DNA of 64,000 nt from Pseudomonas sp. AFG_SD02_1510_Pfu_092 (lineage in GTDB: Bacteria > Pseudomonadota > Gammaproteobacteria > Pseudomonadales > Pseudomonadaceae): positions 1 to 64,000 of the forward strand of contig NZ_PUQD01000005.1 in assembly GCF_003331055.1 (NCBI RefSeq). The letters run 5' to 3'. Position numbers and translations under genes: made by a program. A model generated the notes under the pieces. It saw nothing but the letters and a program-made list of their open reading frames with translations, ran no database searches and had not been told where the DNA came from. This document shows positions 22,589 to 31,900 of the stretch, piece by piece (position 1 is the stretch's first letter; the number at the start of each line of letters is the position of its first letter).

Positions 22589-23140
22589 TCAAGCTTTGCG
22601 GCCCAGCATGCGGGCCAGGGTCGCGTCACGGTCGATGAAATGGTGCTTGAGCGCCGCCAGGGCATGCAGCACGGCAAAAATCACCAGGCCCCAGGCCAGC
22701 CAGAGATGAATCACCCCAGCCAGGTCTGCCTGGTCGGGCAGATCGCTGACCAGTGCCGGCACCTCGAACAGGCCGAACACCGGGATGCCGACGCCGTCGG
22801 CGGTGGAAATCAGGTAACCGGCAATCATCACCGCGAACAGCCCCAGGTACAGCGCCAGGTGGCCCAGTTTGGCCGCCGTGCGGGTGAATGCGCCATGGTT
22901 GGCCGGTGCAGGTGGTGGCGGGCTGATGAAGCGCCAGACCACCCGCAGCAGCATCACTGCCAGCAGCACCAGGCCGATGCTCTTATGCAGGTCGGGGCCG
23001 GCCTTGCGCCAAGGGCTGTAGTAGTCGAGGCCGACCATCCACAGGCCCAGGCCGAACAGGCCGAAGACTGCCAGCGCCACGCCCCAGTGCAGGACGATAC
23101 TGACCACGCCGTAGCGAGAAGGTGAATTGCGCAGTTGCAT
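22589..23140 (-). CDS. Cytochrome b561 (CybB family)
   Basis: A 183-aa membrane protein with four hydrophobic helices and conserved histidines for two b-hemes ([42 protein letters not shown]). It matches the bacterial CybB-type di-heme cytochromes b561, which move electrons between the quinone pool and acceptors such as superoxide. It is the first gene of a two-gene operon with yceI. The upstream sequence (23160-23280) is clearly AT-richer than its surroundings and should hold the promoter. Confidence 0.9.
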   Translation of the reverse strand: MQLRNSPSRYGVVSIVLHWGVALAVFGLFGLGLWMVGLDYYSPWRKAGPDLHKSIGLVLLAVMLLRVVWRFISPPPPAPANHGAFTRTAAKLGHLALYLGLFAVMIAGYLISTADGVGIPVFGLFEVPALVSDLPDQADLAGVIHLWLAWGLVIFAVLHALAALKHHFIDRDATLARMLGRKA

Positions 23141-23296
23141 GTTGACGTGTTTCCCCGTGAAAGCTGTGCACAGACTAACGCGTAACGTATCGAAGAAAAG
23201 CGGAAAAAATTGCTTCGGATTATCGAGAAATCCGATATGTATTGTGTAAGCTTCCCATTAAGGAAACATTAACGATAGACGGTGCATGCGCGCTTG

Positions 23297-23407
23297 CCAG
23301 TGCCGGCCCTTTCGCGGGTGAACCCGCTCCCACAGGGTCGGCGCTGTACCTGAGACCTGCGCCGGACCTGTGGGAGCGGGTTCACCCGCGAAAAGGGCCG
23401 GCACTGG
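23297..23407. repeat. REP pair, family I
   Basis: A 111-base inverted repeat (CCAGTGCCGGCCCTTTCGCG ... complement) in the 274-base gap between the cytochrome b561 promoter region and the 3' end of the amine oxidase gene. The rest of the gap is AT-rich promoter sequence with a small CGGATT/AATCCG hairpin at 23216-23234. Confidence 0.92.
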
Positions 23408-23414
23408 CAGTAAA

Positions 23415-25259
23415 TCAACCCGCCTTGGCCTGGGTGTTGGCCTTCTTGGTCTGCGTGGGCTTGTGCGTGGGCTTGTGCGCGGGCGCATGCTTGGCCGGCG
23501 TGGCCTTGGTCGCCGCCGGTTTGGCCGGCGCTGGCTTGGCCACAGGCGCTGGCGCAACCGGGGCCGGCGCGGCTTGCGGCGCTGGTGCTGGTGCTGGTGC
23601 CGGCGCCACTTCCTCGGCCTTGGCAATCGGCGCGGCCTTCACCTCAGGCTTGTCCGCCCCGCCAAACAGGCGCGAGAAGAAGCCGGGCTTGTCCTGCCTG
23701 GCCTCATCGTCCTTTTTCGGCTCGGCCTTGGCAGGGGCCTGGTCAGCCTTGTCGCCCTTCTCGCTCTTGTCGTCAGAGCCGCCAAACATATTGGAGAAGA
23801 ACCCGCCCTTGCTCGGCTTGGCCGCCGCCGCGCCTGCCGCAGCAGCTGCCGCCACAGGTGCCGCCTTGGCCGGGTCGAACGACTTGCCGGCCAACAGGTC
23901 CTGCACCTGGCTGGCCGCACGCTGGCCACTGCGCAGCGCACCTTCCAGGGTGCCTGGGTAAAGCGCGTCGGTGTGCTCACCGGCAAACGTGATGCGCTGC
24001 ACCGGGCGCTCCCACAGGCGCCAGTACTTGCTGATCTGCCCAGGGCCGTAGGCCAGGTAGGCGCCGCCGGTGCCGGCGTCGGTGCTGTAGCGCTTGACCT
24101 CGTAACCGGTGAACGAACCACGCGCCTGCGGGTAGAAGGCGTGCAGGCGGATCAGCACCTGGTCGACCATCTGCTTGTCGCCGAACGCCTGCAGCAGGCG
24201 GGCGTTGTCGCCCGACAGATTGATCACCACGTTGGCGCCACCCTTGAGCGCCGGTTCGATCCACAGCATGCCCAGGCCGGCATTACTGTAGATTTCGCCC
24301 GACATGCGCGCACGGCTTTCCCACACCGGCTTCTTGAACTTGAGCATCAGCTGGTCGCGCCAGCCATAGTTGGTGCCCTTGAGCGCCGCCAGGTGCTGGC
24401 CGTCGAGGCCCGGGGTCATCTGGATCCTGGCCAGGGCGCGCAGTGGCACGGCCATGACCAGGTAATCGGCCTGGTAGCCGACGCTGCCGACCTTGACCGT
24501 GACACCGTCCTTGTCCTGAACGATGGCGGTAACCGGCGAACTGGTCTTGATGGTCTTCAGTTGCTTGACGAAAGCCTGGGCCAGCACCGGGCTGCCGCCG
24601 GGCAGACGCGCGGCACGCAGGTCGCGGTCGCTGACGCCACGGTAAACGCGGTTCTGCTGGGCGAAGTACAGCAACGACAGGCGCGACGGCTCATCGTAGC
24701 GGGTACGGATCTGCTGGTTGACCAGCTGACGGGCGGTGGCCGGTAGCTGCAATTTGTCCAGCCAGGTGGAGACGTTGATCTGGTCGAGGGCGAACAGCGT
24801 GCTGGTCGCCTGTGGGTTCATCGGGTCGTCGATGGAACGGGCCAGGTCATCGAGGGTTTTCTCGTAACGCTTGAGCGCCTCGGCGGTGGCCGGCTGCTTG
24901 GTGGCCAGGTCGCTGGCGCTGAAATACTCGCCGTCGATCAGGTAACCGGGGGTACGCACGAATTCAGGTGCCGGCAGTGTTTCAAGTTTGAAACGGTCGA
25001 GGTACTGGTTGAGTACAGGCTGCGCCTTGGTGTTGCCGATCCACTCGCTGGTAGCCAGGCCCGAGCGCCCGCCCATGCCTGGCTTGGCTTCCAGCAGCGT
25101 CACCTGCCAGCCTTTGTTCTGCAGCTCATAGGCGGCGGTCAGGCCCGCCAGGCCGCCACCGACGACAATCGCCGAAGGTGTCTTGTCCTTTGCCAGCGCG
25201 GCGCCGCTGGACACACCGATCAATACCAACGCGCACAGGCGCACCCAAGCAGCAGCCAT
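23415..25259 (-). CDS. Flavin monoamine oxidase family protein with Ala/Pro/Lys-rich tail
   Basis: A 614-aa protein. A signal peptide (cleaved near ALA, residue 23) is followed by an FAD-binding amine-oxidase domain: the dinucleotide motif IVVGGGLAGLTAAYELQ (31-47), GMGGRSG (61-67), and the C-terminal FAD site FAGEHTDALYPGTLEGALRSG (425-445). The oxidase domain ends near 460. The remaining ~150 residues are low complexity, with two related motifs, GGFFSNMFGG (485-494) and PGFFSRLFGG (525-534), then (AP)n and a basic KPTHKPTQTKK-type end. The substrate is unknown; the domain resembles L-amino-acid/polyamine oxidases. The signal suggests periplasmic location, though the FAD fold would then need Tat or post-export folding, and no clear RR motif is visible. 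Confidence 0.85.
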   Translation of the reverse strand: MAAAWVRLCALVLIGVSSGAALAKDKTPSAIVVGGGLAGLTAAYELQNKGWQVTLLEAKPGMGGRSGLATSEWIGNTKAQPVLNQYLDRFKLETLPAPEFVRTPGYLIDGEYFSASDLATKQPATAEALKRYEKTLDDLARSIDDPMNPQATSTLFALDQINVSTWLDKLQLPATARQLVNQQIRTRYDEPSRLSLLYFAQQNRVYRGVSDRDLRAARLPGGSPVLAQAFVKQLKTIKTSSPVTAIVQDKDGVTVKVGSVGYQADYLVMAVPLRALARIQMTPGLDGQHLAALKGTNYGWRDQLMLKFKKPVWESRARMSGEIYSNAGLGMLWIEPALKGGANVVINLSGDNARLLQAFGDKQMVDQVLIRLHAFYPQARGSFTGYEVKRYSTDAGTGGAYLAYGPGQISKYWRLWERPVQRITFAGEHTDALYPGTLEGALRSGQRAASQVQDLLAGKSFDPAKAAPVAAAAAAGAAAAKPSKGGFFSNMFGGSDDKSEKGDKADQAPAKAEPKKDDEARQDKPGFFSRLFGGADKPEVKAAPIAKAEEVAPAPAPAPAPQAAPAPVAPAPVAKPAPAKPAATKATPAKHAPAHKPTHKPTQTKKANTQAKAG

Positions 25260-25418
25260 GTCGGCGAACTCCGAGTCAGGGGGTTACAGAAAACGGGGAG
25301 AGGCAGGAAATGCCCCGGGAGAGATGCGTTAAGAATACGTCAGCTCCGCCGCCCCTGCCAGCGCAGTGATATCAAGTCCTTTTCGCCACTGACATTTTTG
25401 CCACGTGAACAACGGCGG

Positions 25419-25447
25419 TTGTCCTGCCCAGCGGCATTGCTTAGGCT
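25419..25447 (+). promoter_or_regulatory. Possible promoter of bioA
   Basis: TTGTCC and TAGGCT are separated by 17 bases, about 40 bases before the bioA start. The match is weak. The rest of the 228-base divergent region 25260-25487 shows nothing else convincing. Confidence 0.4.
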
Positions 25448-25487
25448 TACGCGGTCGAACCAAGCCGCACTGCCAGGAGAAGCGACC

Positions 25488-26894
25488 ATGGGCCTCAATG
25501 ATCAGTGGATGCAACGCGACCTCAAGGTCCTGTGGCACCCCTGCACGCAGATGAAAGACCACGAGCAGCTGCCGCTGATCCCGATCAGGCGCGGCGAAGG
25601 CGTGTGGCTGGAAGACTTCGAAGGCAAGCGCTACCTGGATGCGGTGAGCAGCTGGTGGGTCAACGTGTTCGGCCACGCCAACCCGCGCATCAACCAGCGC
25701 ATCAAGGACCAGGTCGACCAGCTGGAGCACGTGATCCTGGCCGGTTTCAGCCACCAGCCGGTAATCGAGCTGTCCGAGCGCCTGGTGGCCATGACCCCGG
25801 CCGGCCTCGACCGGGTGTTCTATGCCGACAACGGCTCGTCGTGCATCGAAGTAGCGCTGAAGATGAGCTTCCACTACTGGCAGAACGTCGGCAAACCAGG
25901 CAAGAAGCGCTTCGTCACGCTGACCAACAGCTACCACGGCGAAACCATCGCGGCCATGTCGGTCGGCGATGTGCCGCTGTTCACCGAAACCTACAAGGCG
26001 CTGCTGCTCGACACCCTCAAGGTGCCCAGCCCCGACTGCTACCTGCGGCCCGAGGGCATGAGCTGGGAAGCGCATTCGCGCAACATGTTCCAGGCCATGG
26101 AGCAGACCCTGGCCGAGCACCACGCCTCGATCAGCGCGGTGATCGTCGAACCGCTGATCCAGGGCGCCGGTGGCATGCGCATGTACCACCCGGTGTACCT
26201 CAAGCTGCTGCGCGAGGCCTGCGACCGCTACGAGGTGCACCTGATCCACGACGAGATTGCCGTGGGCTTCGGCCGCACCGGCACGATGTTCGCCTGCGAG
26301 CAGGCCGGTATCCGCCCGGATTTCCTCTGCCTGTCCAAGGCCCTGACCGGTGGCTACCTGCCGCTGGCCGCGTGCCTGACCACCGACAAGGTGTACCAGG
26401 CGTTCTACGACGACTACCCAACGCTGCGTGCGTTCCTGCACTCGCACAGCTACACCGGCAACCCGCTGGCGTGCGCCGCGGCGCTGGCGACCCTGGACAT
26501 CTTCGCCCAGGACAACGTGATCGAGGCCAACAAGGCGCTGGCCACGCGCATGGCCAGTGCCACCGCGCACCTGGCCGAGCACCCGCATGTCGCCGAGATT
26601 CGCCAGACCGGCATGGCCCTGGCCATCGAAATGGTCCAGGACAAGGCTGGCAAGGTTGCCTACCCGTGGCAGGAGCGGCGCGGCCTGAAAGTGTTCGAGC
26701 ACGCCCTGAGCCGTGGCGCGCTGTTGCGACCGCTGGGTAGCGTGGTGTATTTCCTGCCGCCTTACGTGATCACACCGGAACAGATCGACTTCCTTGCCGA
26801 AGTGGCCAGCGAAGGCATCGACATCGCCACCCGCGACAGCGTCAGCGTGGCGGTACCGGCCGACTTCCACCCCGACTTCCGCGACCCGGGCTAG
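25488..26894 (+). CDS. bioA: Adenosylmethionine-8-amino-7-oxononanoate aminotransferase
   Basis: DAPA aminotransferase (468 aa) is a PLP enzyme of biotin synthesis that uses SAM as amino donor. Class III aminotransferase features are seen: [17 protein letters not shown] at about 55, [14 protein letters not shown], and the PLP lysine in [16 protein letters not shown] (K284). The WWVN motif near the N-terminus favours BioA over other class III enzymes. ATG 25488 has AGGAGA upstream. The other bio genes are not adjacent. It may form a transcription unit with rsmE, but a REP pair separates them. Confidence 0.92.
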   Translation: MGLNDQWMQRDLKVLWHPCTQMKDHEQLPLIPIRRGEGVWLEDFEGKRYLDAVSSWWVNVFGHANPRINQRIKDQVDQLEHVILAGFSHQPVIELSERLVAMTPAGLDRVFYADNGSSCIEVALKMSFHYWQNVGKPGKKRFVTLTNSYHGETIAAMSVGDVPLFTETYKALLLDTLKVPSPDCYLRPEGMSWEAHSRNMFQAMEQTLAEHHASISAVIVEPLIQGAGGMRMYHPVYLKLLREACDRYEVHLIHDEIAVGFGRTGTMFACEQAGIRPDFLCLSKALTGGYLPLAACLTTDKVYQAFYDDYPTLRAFLHSHSYTGNPLACAAALATLDIFAQDNVIEANKALATRMASATAHLAEHPHVAEIRQTGMALAIEMVQDKAGKVAYPWQERRGLKVFEHALSRGALLRPLGSVVYFLPPYVITPEQIDFLAEVASEGIDIATRDSVSVAVPADFHPDFRDPG

Positions 26895-26915
26895 GCCCGC
26901 CAGCCCACCACTGAA

Positions 26916-26995
26916 CCCTGTGGGAGCGGGTTCACCCGCGAATGCGTCGGTGAGCCCACCATCGCATTCGCGGGTAAACCCGCTCCCACAGGGTC
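26916..26995. repeat. REP pair, family I
   Basis: An 80-base inverted repeat (ACCCTGTGGGAGCGGGTTCA ... complement) between bioA and rsmE on the same strand. Confidence 0.9.
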
Positions 26996-27024
26996 ATCTG
27001 ATCCCTTTTTGTCCGAGCTGAACC

Positions 27025-27744
27025 ATGAGACTGTCCCGCTTCTTCATCGATGCCCCCCTTAGCCTTGGCGAGCATGACCTGCCCGAGGCCCAGGCCCACT
27101 ACATCGGCCGCGTGCTGCGCATGGCCGCCGGCGACGCCGTGCAGCTGTTCGACGGCAGCGGCCAGGAATACCGCGGCCAGTTGCTCGAAGTGGGCAAGAA
27201 AACCGTTCGCGTCAGCCTCGACCAGGCCCTCGCCGGCCAGGCCGACTCACCCCTGCATGTCCACCTCGGCCAGGGCCTGTCCCGCGGCGAGCGCATGGAC
27301 TGGGCGATCCAGAAGGCCACCGAACTGGGCGCCAACGAAATCACCCCGATCGTCAGCGAACGCTGCGAAGTACGGCTGAAGGATGAACGCGCCGACAAGC
27401 GCCTGGCGCACTGGCGCCAGGTGGCGATCAGCGCCTGCGAGCAATGTGGCCGCTCGACCTTGCCGGTCATCCACCCGCCCATGACCTTGGCCGAATGGCT
27501 GAGCAGCGCCAGTGCCGAGCTGAAGCTGGTCCTGCACCCGGTCGCCGAAGCGCTGACCAGCCACGCCAGGCCGGCCTCTCTGGCTTTCCTCATCGGCCCC
27601 GAAGGCGGCCTGAGCGAGGCAGAGGTCGAGCAGGCCAAGGCCGCCGGTTTCCACGCCGCGCGCCTTGGCCCACGGGTGCTGCGCACCGAGACCGCGCCGG
27701 TGGTGGCGCTGGCGGTGGCCCAGCAACTGTGGGGCGACTTCTGA
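27025..27744 (+). CDS. rsmE: 16S rRNA m3U1498 methyltransferase RsmE
   Basis: RsmE (239 aa) methylates N3 of U1498 in 16S rRNA. It has an N-terminal PUA-like domain and a C-terminal SPOUT knot. Canonical motifs are all present: KATELGANEITPIVSERCEV, ISACEQCGRSTLPVI, LIGPEGGLSEAE and LGPRVLRTETAPVVAL. It is the canonical member of two RsmE-family proteins in this window (the other is at 58891-59598). It converges with the hemolysin III gene, with stop codons almost touching. Confidence 0.94.
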   Translation: MRLSRFFIDAPLSLGEHDLPEAQAHYIGRVLRMAAGDAVQLFDGSGQEYRGQLLEVGKKTVRVSLDQALAGQADSPLHVHLGQGLSRGERMDWAIQKATELGANEITPIVSERCEVRLKDERADKRLAHWRQVAISACEQCGRSTLPVIHPPMTLAEWLSSASAELKLVLHPVAEALTSHARPASLAFLIGPEGGLSEAEVEQAKAAGFHAARLGPRVLRTETAPVVALAVAQQLWGDF

Positions 27745-28362
27745 CTAGCGCACGTACAACGACACCGCCACGAAGTGCATGAGGCTGCCGGCGATCACGA
27801 ACAGGTGCCAGATGCCATGCCAATGGCGGAAGCGGCTGTCGAAGGCGAAGAAGATGATGCCGACGGTGTAGAACACGCCGCCGGCGGCCAGCCAGGCAAA
27901 GCCGGCGCTGCCCAGTGAGTGCAGCAACGGCTTGACTGCCACCAGCACGATCCAGCCCATCACGGCATAGATGATGATCGACAGGACCCGTGCTTCCGAG
28001 CGCGGCTTGATCTCTTGCAGCATGCCGATCACCGCCAGCCCCCAGACCACCCCGAACAGGCTCCAGCCCCACGGCCCGCGCAGGCTGACCAGGCAGAACG
28101 GGGTATAGCTGCCGGCGATCAGCAGGTAGATCGACAGGTGATCGAGCTTGCGCATGATCACCTTGGCCCGCCCGCGGGTGCTGTGGTACAGGGTGGAAAT
28201 GCTGTACAGCAACAGCAGGGTGCCGCCGTAGATGGAGAAACTGACGATCTTCCACGGGTCGCCTTGCAAGCCCGCGGCCACGATCAGCCAGATGGCACCG
28301 ATACAGGCCAGGACGGCACCGACCAGGTGGGTCCAGGCATTGAAACGTTCACCGTAATACAT
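27745..28362 (-). CDS. Hemolysin III / YqfA family membrane protein
   Basis: A 205-aa protein with seven hydrophobic helices of the HlyIII/PAQR superfamily. ERFNAWTHLVGAVLA at the N-terminus, YHSTRGRAKVIMRKLDHLSIYLL in the middle, and HWHGIWHLFVIAGSLMHF near the C-terminus provide the conserved histidines and aspartate thought to bind zinc. ATG 28362 has AGGAGG 11 bases upstream. The hemolysin label comes from a Bacillus homologue; in Gram-negative bacteria the role is unknown, perhaps membrane-lipid homeostasis. Confidence 0.88.
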   Translation of the reverse strand: MYYGERFNAWTHLVGAVLACIGAIWLIVAAGLQGDPWKIVSFSIYGGTLLLLYSISTLYHSTRGRAKVIMRKLDHLSIYLLIAGSYTPFCLVSLRGPWGWSLFGVVWGLAVIGMLQEIKPRSEARVLSIIIYAVMGWIVLVAVKPLLHSLGSAGFAWLAAGGVFYTVGIIFFAFDSRFRHWHGIWHLFVIAGSLMHFVAVSLYVR

Positions 28363-28410
28363 GCAAACACAGACCTCCTGAGGTGGGCTGGGTTCCTGAT
28401 TTGATGCTGA

Positions 28411-28504
28411 TGGCCTCTTCGCGGGCACGCCCGCTCCCACAGGTAGGGCACATCCCTCAAGCATTGTGGGATCCCTGTGGGAGCGGGTTCACCCGCGAAA
28501 GCGC
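28411..28504. repeat. REP pair, family I
   Basis: Two inverted REP cores with different loops (GCGGGCACGCCCGC and GCGGGTTCACCCGC) between chpC and the hemolysin III gene, both on the minus strand. Confidence 0.88.
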
Positions 28505-28519
28505 CCTGTGCTTCACATC

Positions 28520-28993
28520 CTAGCCAGGCTCAGGTTGCAATTGCGCGTCACGCACCAGCCGTTCCAGCCCGACCAGGTCCGGCACCCGTGCCACTTGTTC
28601 GCCCACCTGCACCGCCGCCAGCTCCAGCCGCCCCAGCGCCACATCCACGTAGTTCAGCTGGCTGTCGAGCTTGCACGAGCGCGGAATGTCCTGCAGCAAC
28701 AGCGCCAGGTAACGCAACCCGGTATCCCCCAAGGCATTCAGCACCACCACGCGCGCGCGCTCGCCGCACGGGGTCTCGCCACCACACGCCGCCTCGAAAC
28801 CGATCAGCGGCAGGCGCTGCTGGCGCCAGTCGATCCAGCCCAGGTGCCAGGCCGGCTCCCCGCGCTGGCACACCAGGTTGCGCTGGCCACTCAATTCCGC
28901 CACCGCGACATTGGGCAACACCAGGGTACGGTCGCCCAACGGCAGCAACAGCCCGGTCAGGCTGCTGCGCTGGCCGCCGATCAGTTCAAGCAT
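28520..28993 (-). CDS. chpC: CheW-like chemosensory adaptor ChpC
   Basis: A 157-aa CheW-domain protein, the last gene of the pil/chp operon. It starts (MLELIGGQRSSLTGLLLPLG) inside chpA, with an 8-base overlap. Conserved CheW features include LLLPLGDRTLVLPNVAVAEL and the hydrophobic strand GWIDWRQQRLPLIGFE. It probably couples additional receptors to the ChpA kinase, as proposed for ChpC in P. aeruginosa. In that species chpB (a CheB methylesterase) lies between chpA and chpC; here it is missing. Confidence 0.87.
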   Translation of the reverse strand: MLELIGGQRSSLTGLLLPLGDRTLVLPNVAVAELSGQRNLVCQRGEPAWHLGWIDWRQQRLPLIGFEAACGGETPCGERARVVVLNALGDTGLRYLALLLQDIPRSCKLDSQLNYVDVALGRLELAAVQVGEQVARVPDLVGLERLVRDAQLQPEPG

Positions 28994-31900
28994 GGGTCTG
29001 GCTCCAGTGGGCAATGCTCTGCAACAGGACCGACTCCTGGTATGGCTTGCCCAGGTATTCGTTGACACCGATGGCCATGGCACGATCACGGTGCTTCTGC
29101 CCGGTGCGCGAGGTGATCATGATGATCGGCAGGTCTTTCAGGCGCGGGTCACGGCGGATGCGCGTGGCTACCTCGAAGCCGTCCATGCGCGGCATCTCGA
29201 TGTCCAGCAGCAACACATCGGGGCGATGCTCCTCCAGCTGGGCCATGGCGTCGACACCGTCCTTGGCCGTCAGCACGCTCATGCCGTGACGTTCCAGCAG
29301 GCGGCTGGTGACCTTGCGCACGGTCACCGAGTCGTCCACCACCATCACCAGCAACGCCCGCCGGGGTGCCGGGCCGAGCATCTGGCGCTGCCCCGCAGCG
29401 CCGCCCGGCAGGCGCGCCAGGCGCCGCTGCTGGCCGCGCAACTGGCCCGGCAGGTCGAGAATCAGCACCACCCGGCCATCGCCCAGCAGCGTCGCCCCCG
29501 ACAACCCGGCAACCGCAGCAAATTGCGGCCCCAGGCTCTTCACCACGATCTCGCGGCTCGGCGACAGGCTGTCGGCCTGGATGGCGAACGACTGCTCCTG
29601 GGAATGCACCAGCAACACCGGCAGCGGCACGCTCTGCCCGAGCAAGGCCGGGCGCGGCAGGCCCTGCAGCAGTTCACCCAGGTAACGCAGCTCGTATTCG
29701 TGGCCAGCGTACCGGTAACGCGGCGTGTCCAGTTGATAACAGGCGGCAAGTTCCGCGGGCGGCACCCGCACGATACCCTCGATGGTGTTCAGCGGAATGG
29801 CGTACTGCTCTTCGCCCAGGTGCACCATCAGGGCACGGTTGACCGACACGGTAAACGGCAGGCGGATGAGGAAGCGCGCGCCCTTGCCCTGAGCCGACTC
29901 GATACTCATCGAGCCACCGAGCTGCTTGACCTCCTCGTGCACCACATCCATGCCCAGCCCGCGCCCGGAAATCTGGGTGATCTTCTCGGCCGTGGAAAAG
30001 CCCGGGCGCAGGATGAACTGGAGGATTTCGTGGTCGCTCAACTGCGCCTGCGGGTCCAGCAGGCCGCGCTTGATGGCCTTGCGGCGCACCGCTTCCAGGG
30101 GCACGCCAGCACCGTCATCGGTCATCTCGATGACAATATCGGCGCCTTCGTGCAGCAGGTTCAGGTGAATGGTGCCCTGCTCGGGCTTACCGGCGGCCAG
30201 GCGCATTTCGCGGCTTTCCAGGCCGTGATCGACGGCGTTGCGCAGCATGTGTTCCAGCGGTGCCACCATGCGTTCGAGCACGCTGCGGTCCAGTTCGCCC
30301 TCGGCATTGCCGACCACCAGCTCGACCTGCTTGCCCAGCTCGCTGGCCACCTGTCGCACCACCCGCTGCAAGCGGGGGACCAGGCGTTCGAATGGCACCA
30401 TCAGGGTCGCGGTCAGGCCTTCCTGCAACTGGCTGTTCACGCGCGCCTGCTGCTGCAGCAGGCCATAGGCTTCCTGGGCGCGCTGGGCCAGGGTTTCCTT
30501 GAGGTCGAGCAGGTCGGAGGCCGACTCGAACAGGGCCCGCGAGAGCTGCTGCAGCTGCGAGTGGCGGTCCATTTCCAGCGGGTCGAAGTCCTCGTAGGCA
30601 TCGCCTTCGAGCTGCTGGCGGCTGGACATCCGCCCCTGGGTCTCGATGTCCAGGCGCAGCAATTGGTCGCGCATGCGCTCGAGGGTGGTCTCCATCTCGT
30701 TGAGGGTGAACTGCGCATCGTTGACCTGCTGCTCGATGCGGCCACGGATGATCGAATGCTCGCCTGCCAGGTTGCCCAGGTCGTCGAGCAACTCGGCATC
30801 GACCTTGACCATGTCGCCAGGCACCCGCTCCGGCGCTGCCGTCGGCGCCTCGCTGGCGGCCGCACCAAGCGGGCCCTGGCCGGCCGCGCTGTCAGTCAGC
30901 GCCGCGCTGCTGAAGTTGCGGATGTAGTCGATCAGCGCCGTGGCAGCATGCAGCGGCTGGCCCAGGCGCACGGCATCGAGCATGTGCGCCAGGCGGTCGT
31001 GGCAGTTCTGCAACAGGGCGAACAGCGGCGCACTGGGCGGCAGGCGGCCGGCAGCCAGCAGCTCGTAGAGAAACTCCAGTTCGTGGGCCAGGTCGCCGAT
31101 CGGCGCAATTTCGACCATGCGCGCCACCCCCTTGAGGGTGTGCAGGTCGCGCATCAGGTTGTCCACCTCGACGCTGTTGCGCGGATCGGCCTGCCAGCGC
31201 GCCAGTGCGGCGGCGGCACTCTCGACGATGTCCGAGCTTTCTTCGAGGAACACTTCCAGCAGTTCTTCGCCGGGGCTTTCCGGTTCGTCGATCAGCGGCT
31301 CGGCCAGGCCAGGCAGCAATGGCTGGTGCGCCGGCCCAAGGCCAAGGGTATCGGCCAGGTCCATGTCCGGGTGCAGCGGCGTGACCGTGTCGATGCCTAC
31401 CAGGCCGGTGGCCTCGGGTGCCAGGGCCTGGCCCAGCAGGTTGCGCAGGCTGTCGACCAGCTCTGGCCTGGGCGGGACGTCCTGCCCGGCCGCCACTTCG
31501 TCGAGCATGTCCAGCAGGGCTTCCTGGGCCCGCTGCGCGTGGGCGAAGAAGCGCGCATCGGCAGGCAGGCTGCCCTCCTCCACGGCACCGTAGAGGTCGA
31601 GCAGGGCTTCGCAAACATCGTCCATCTGCCACAGTTCGGCCAGGTGCGCAGCGTGGCCCAGGCTGGTCAGCTCGTCGAGCAGGCTGTCCAGCGCATCGCG
31701 CTGGCCGGGCTGCTGCTGCCAGCGCGACAGCAACGATTCGGCATCGAGGAGAATATCCATGGCCTGGGCGAGAAAACTGGCGGTCAGCTGCGGGTCGCGC
31801 TTGCCGCGCCGCGCGGGGTGCGCGTCGTCATGCAAGCCGGCCAGGCGCTCGTCCACCGCCTGCCCCACCTGCTCGATGAGTTCCGCCGCGCCCGGGATTG

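Noticed and set aside
25366..25386. GATATCAAGTCCTTTTCG upstream of bioA, reminiscent of the sahR palindrome
   Set aside because: Only one half (ATATCAA) matches; the other arm is absent. BioA uses SAM, which made it tempting, but one half-site is not enough.
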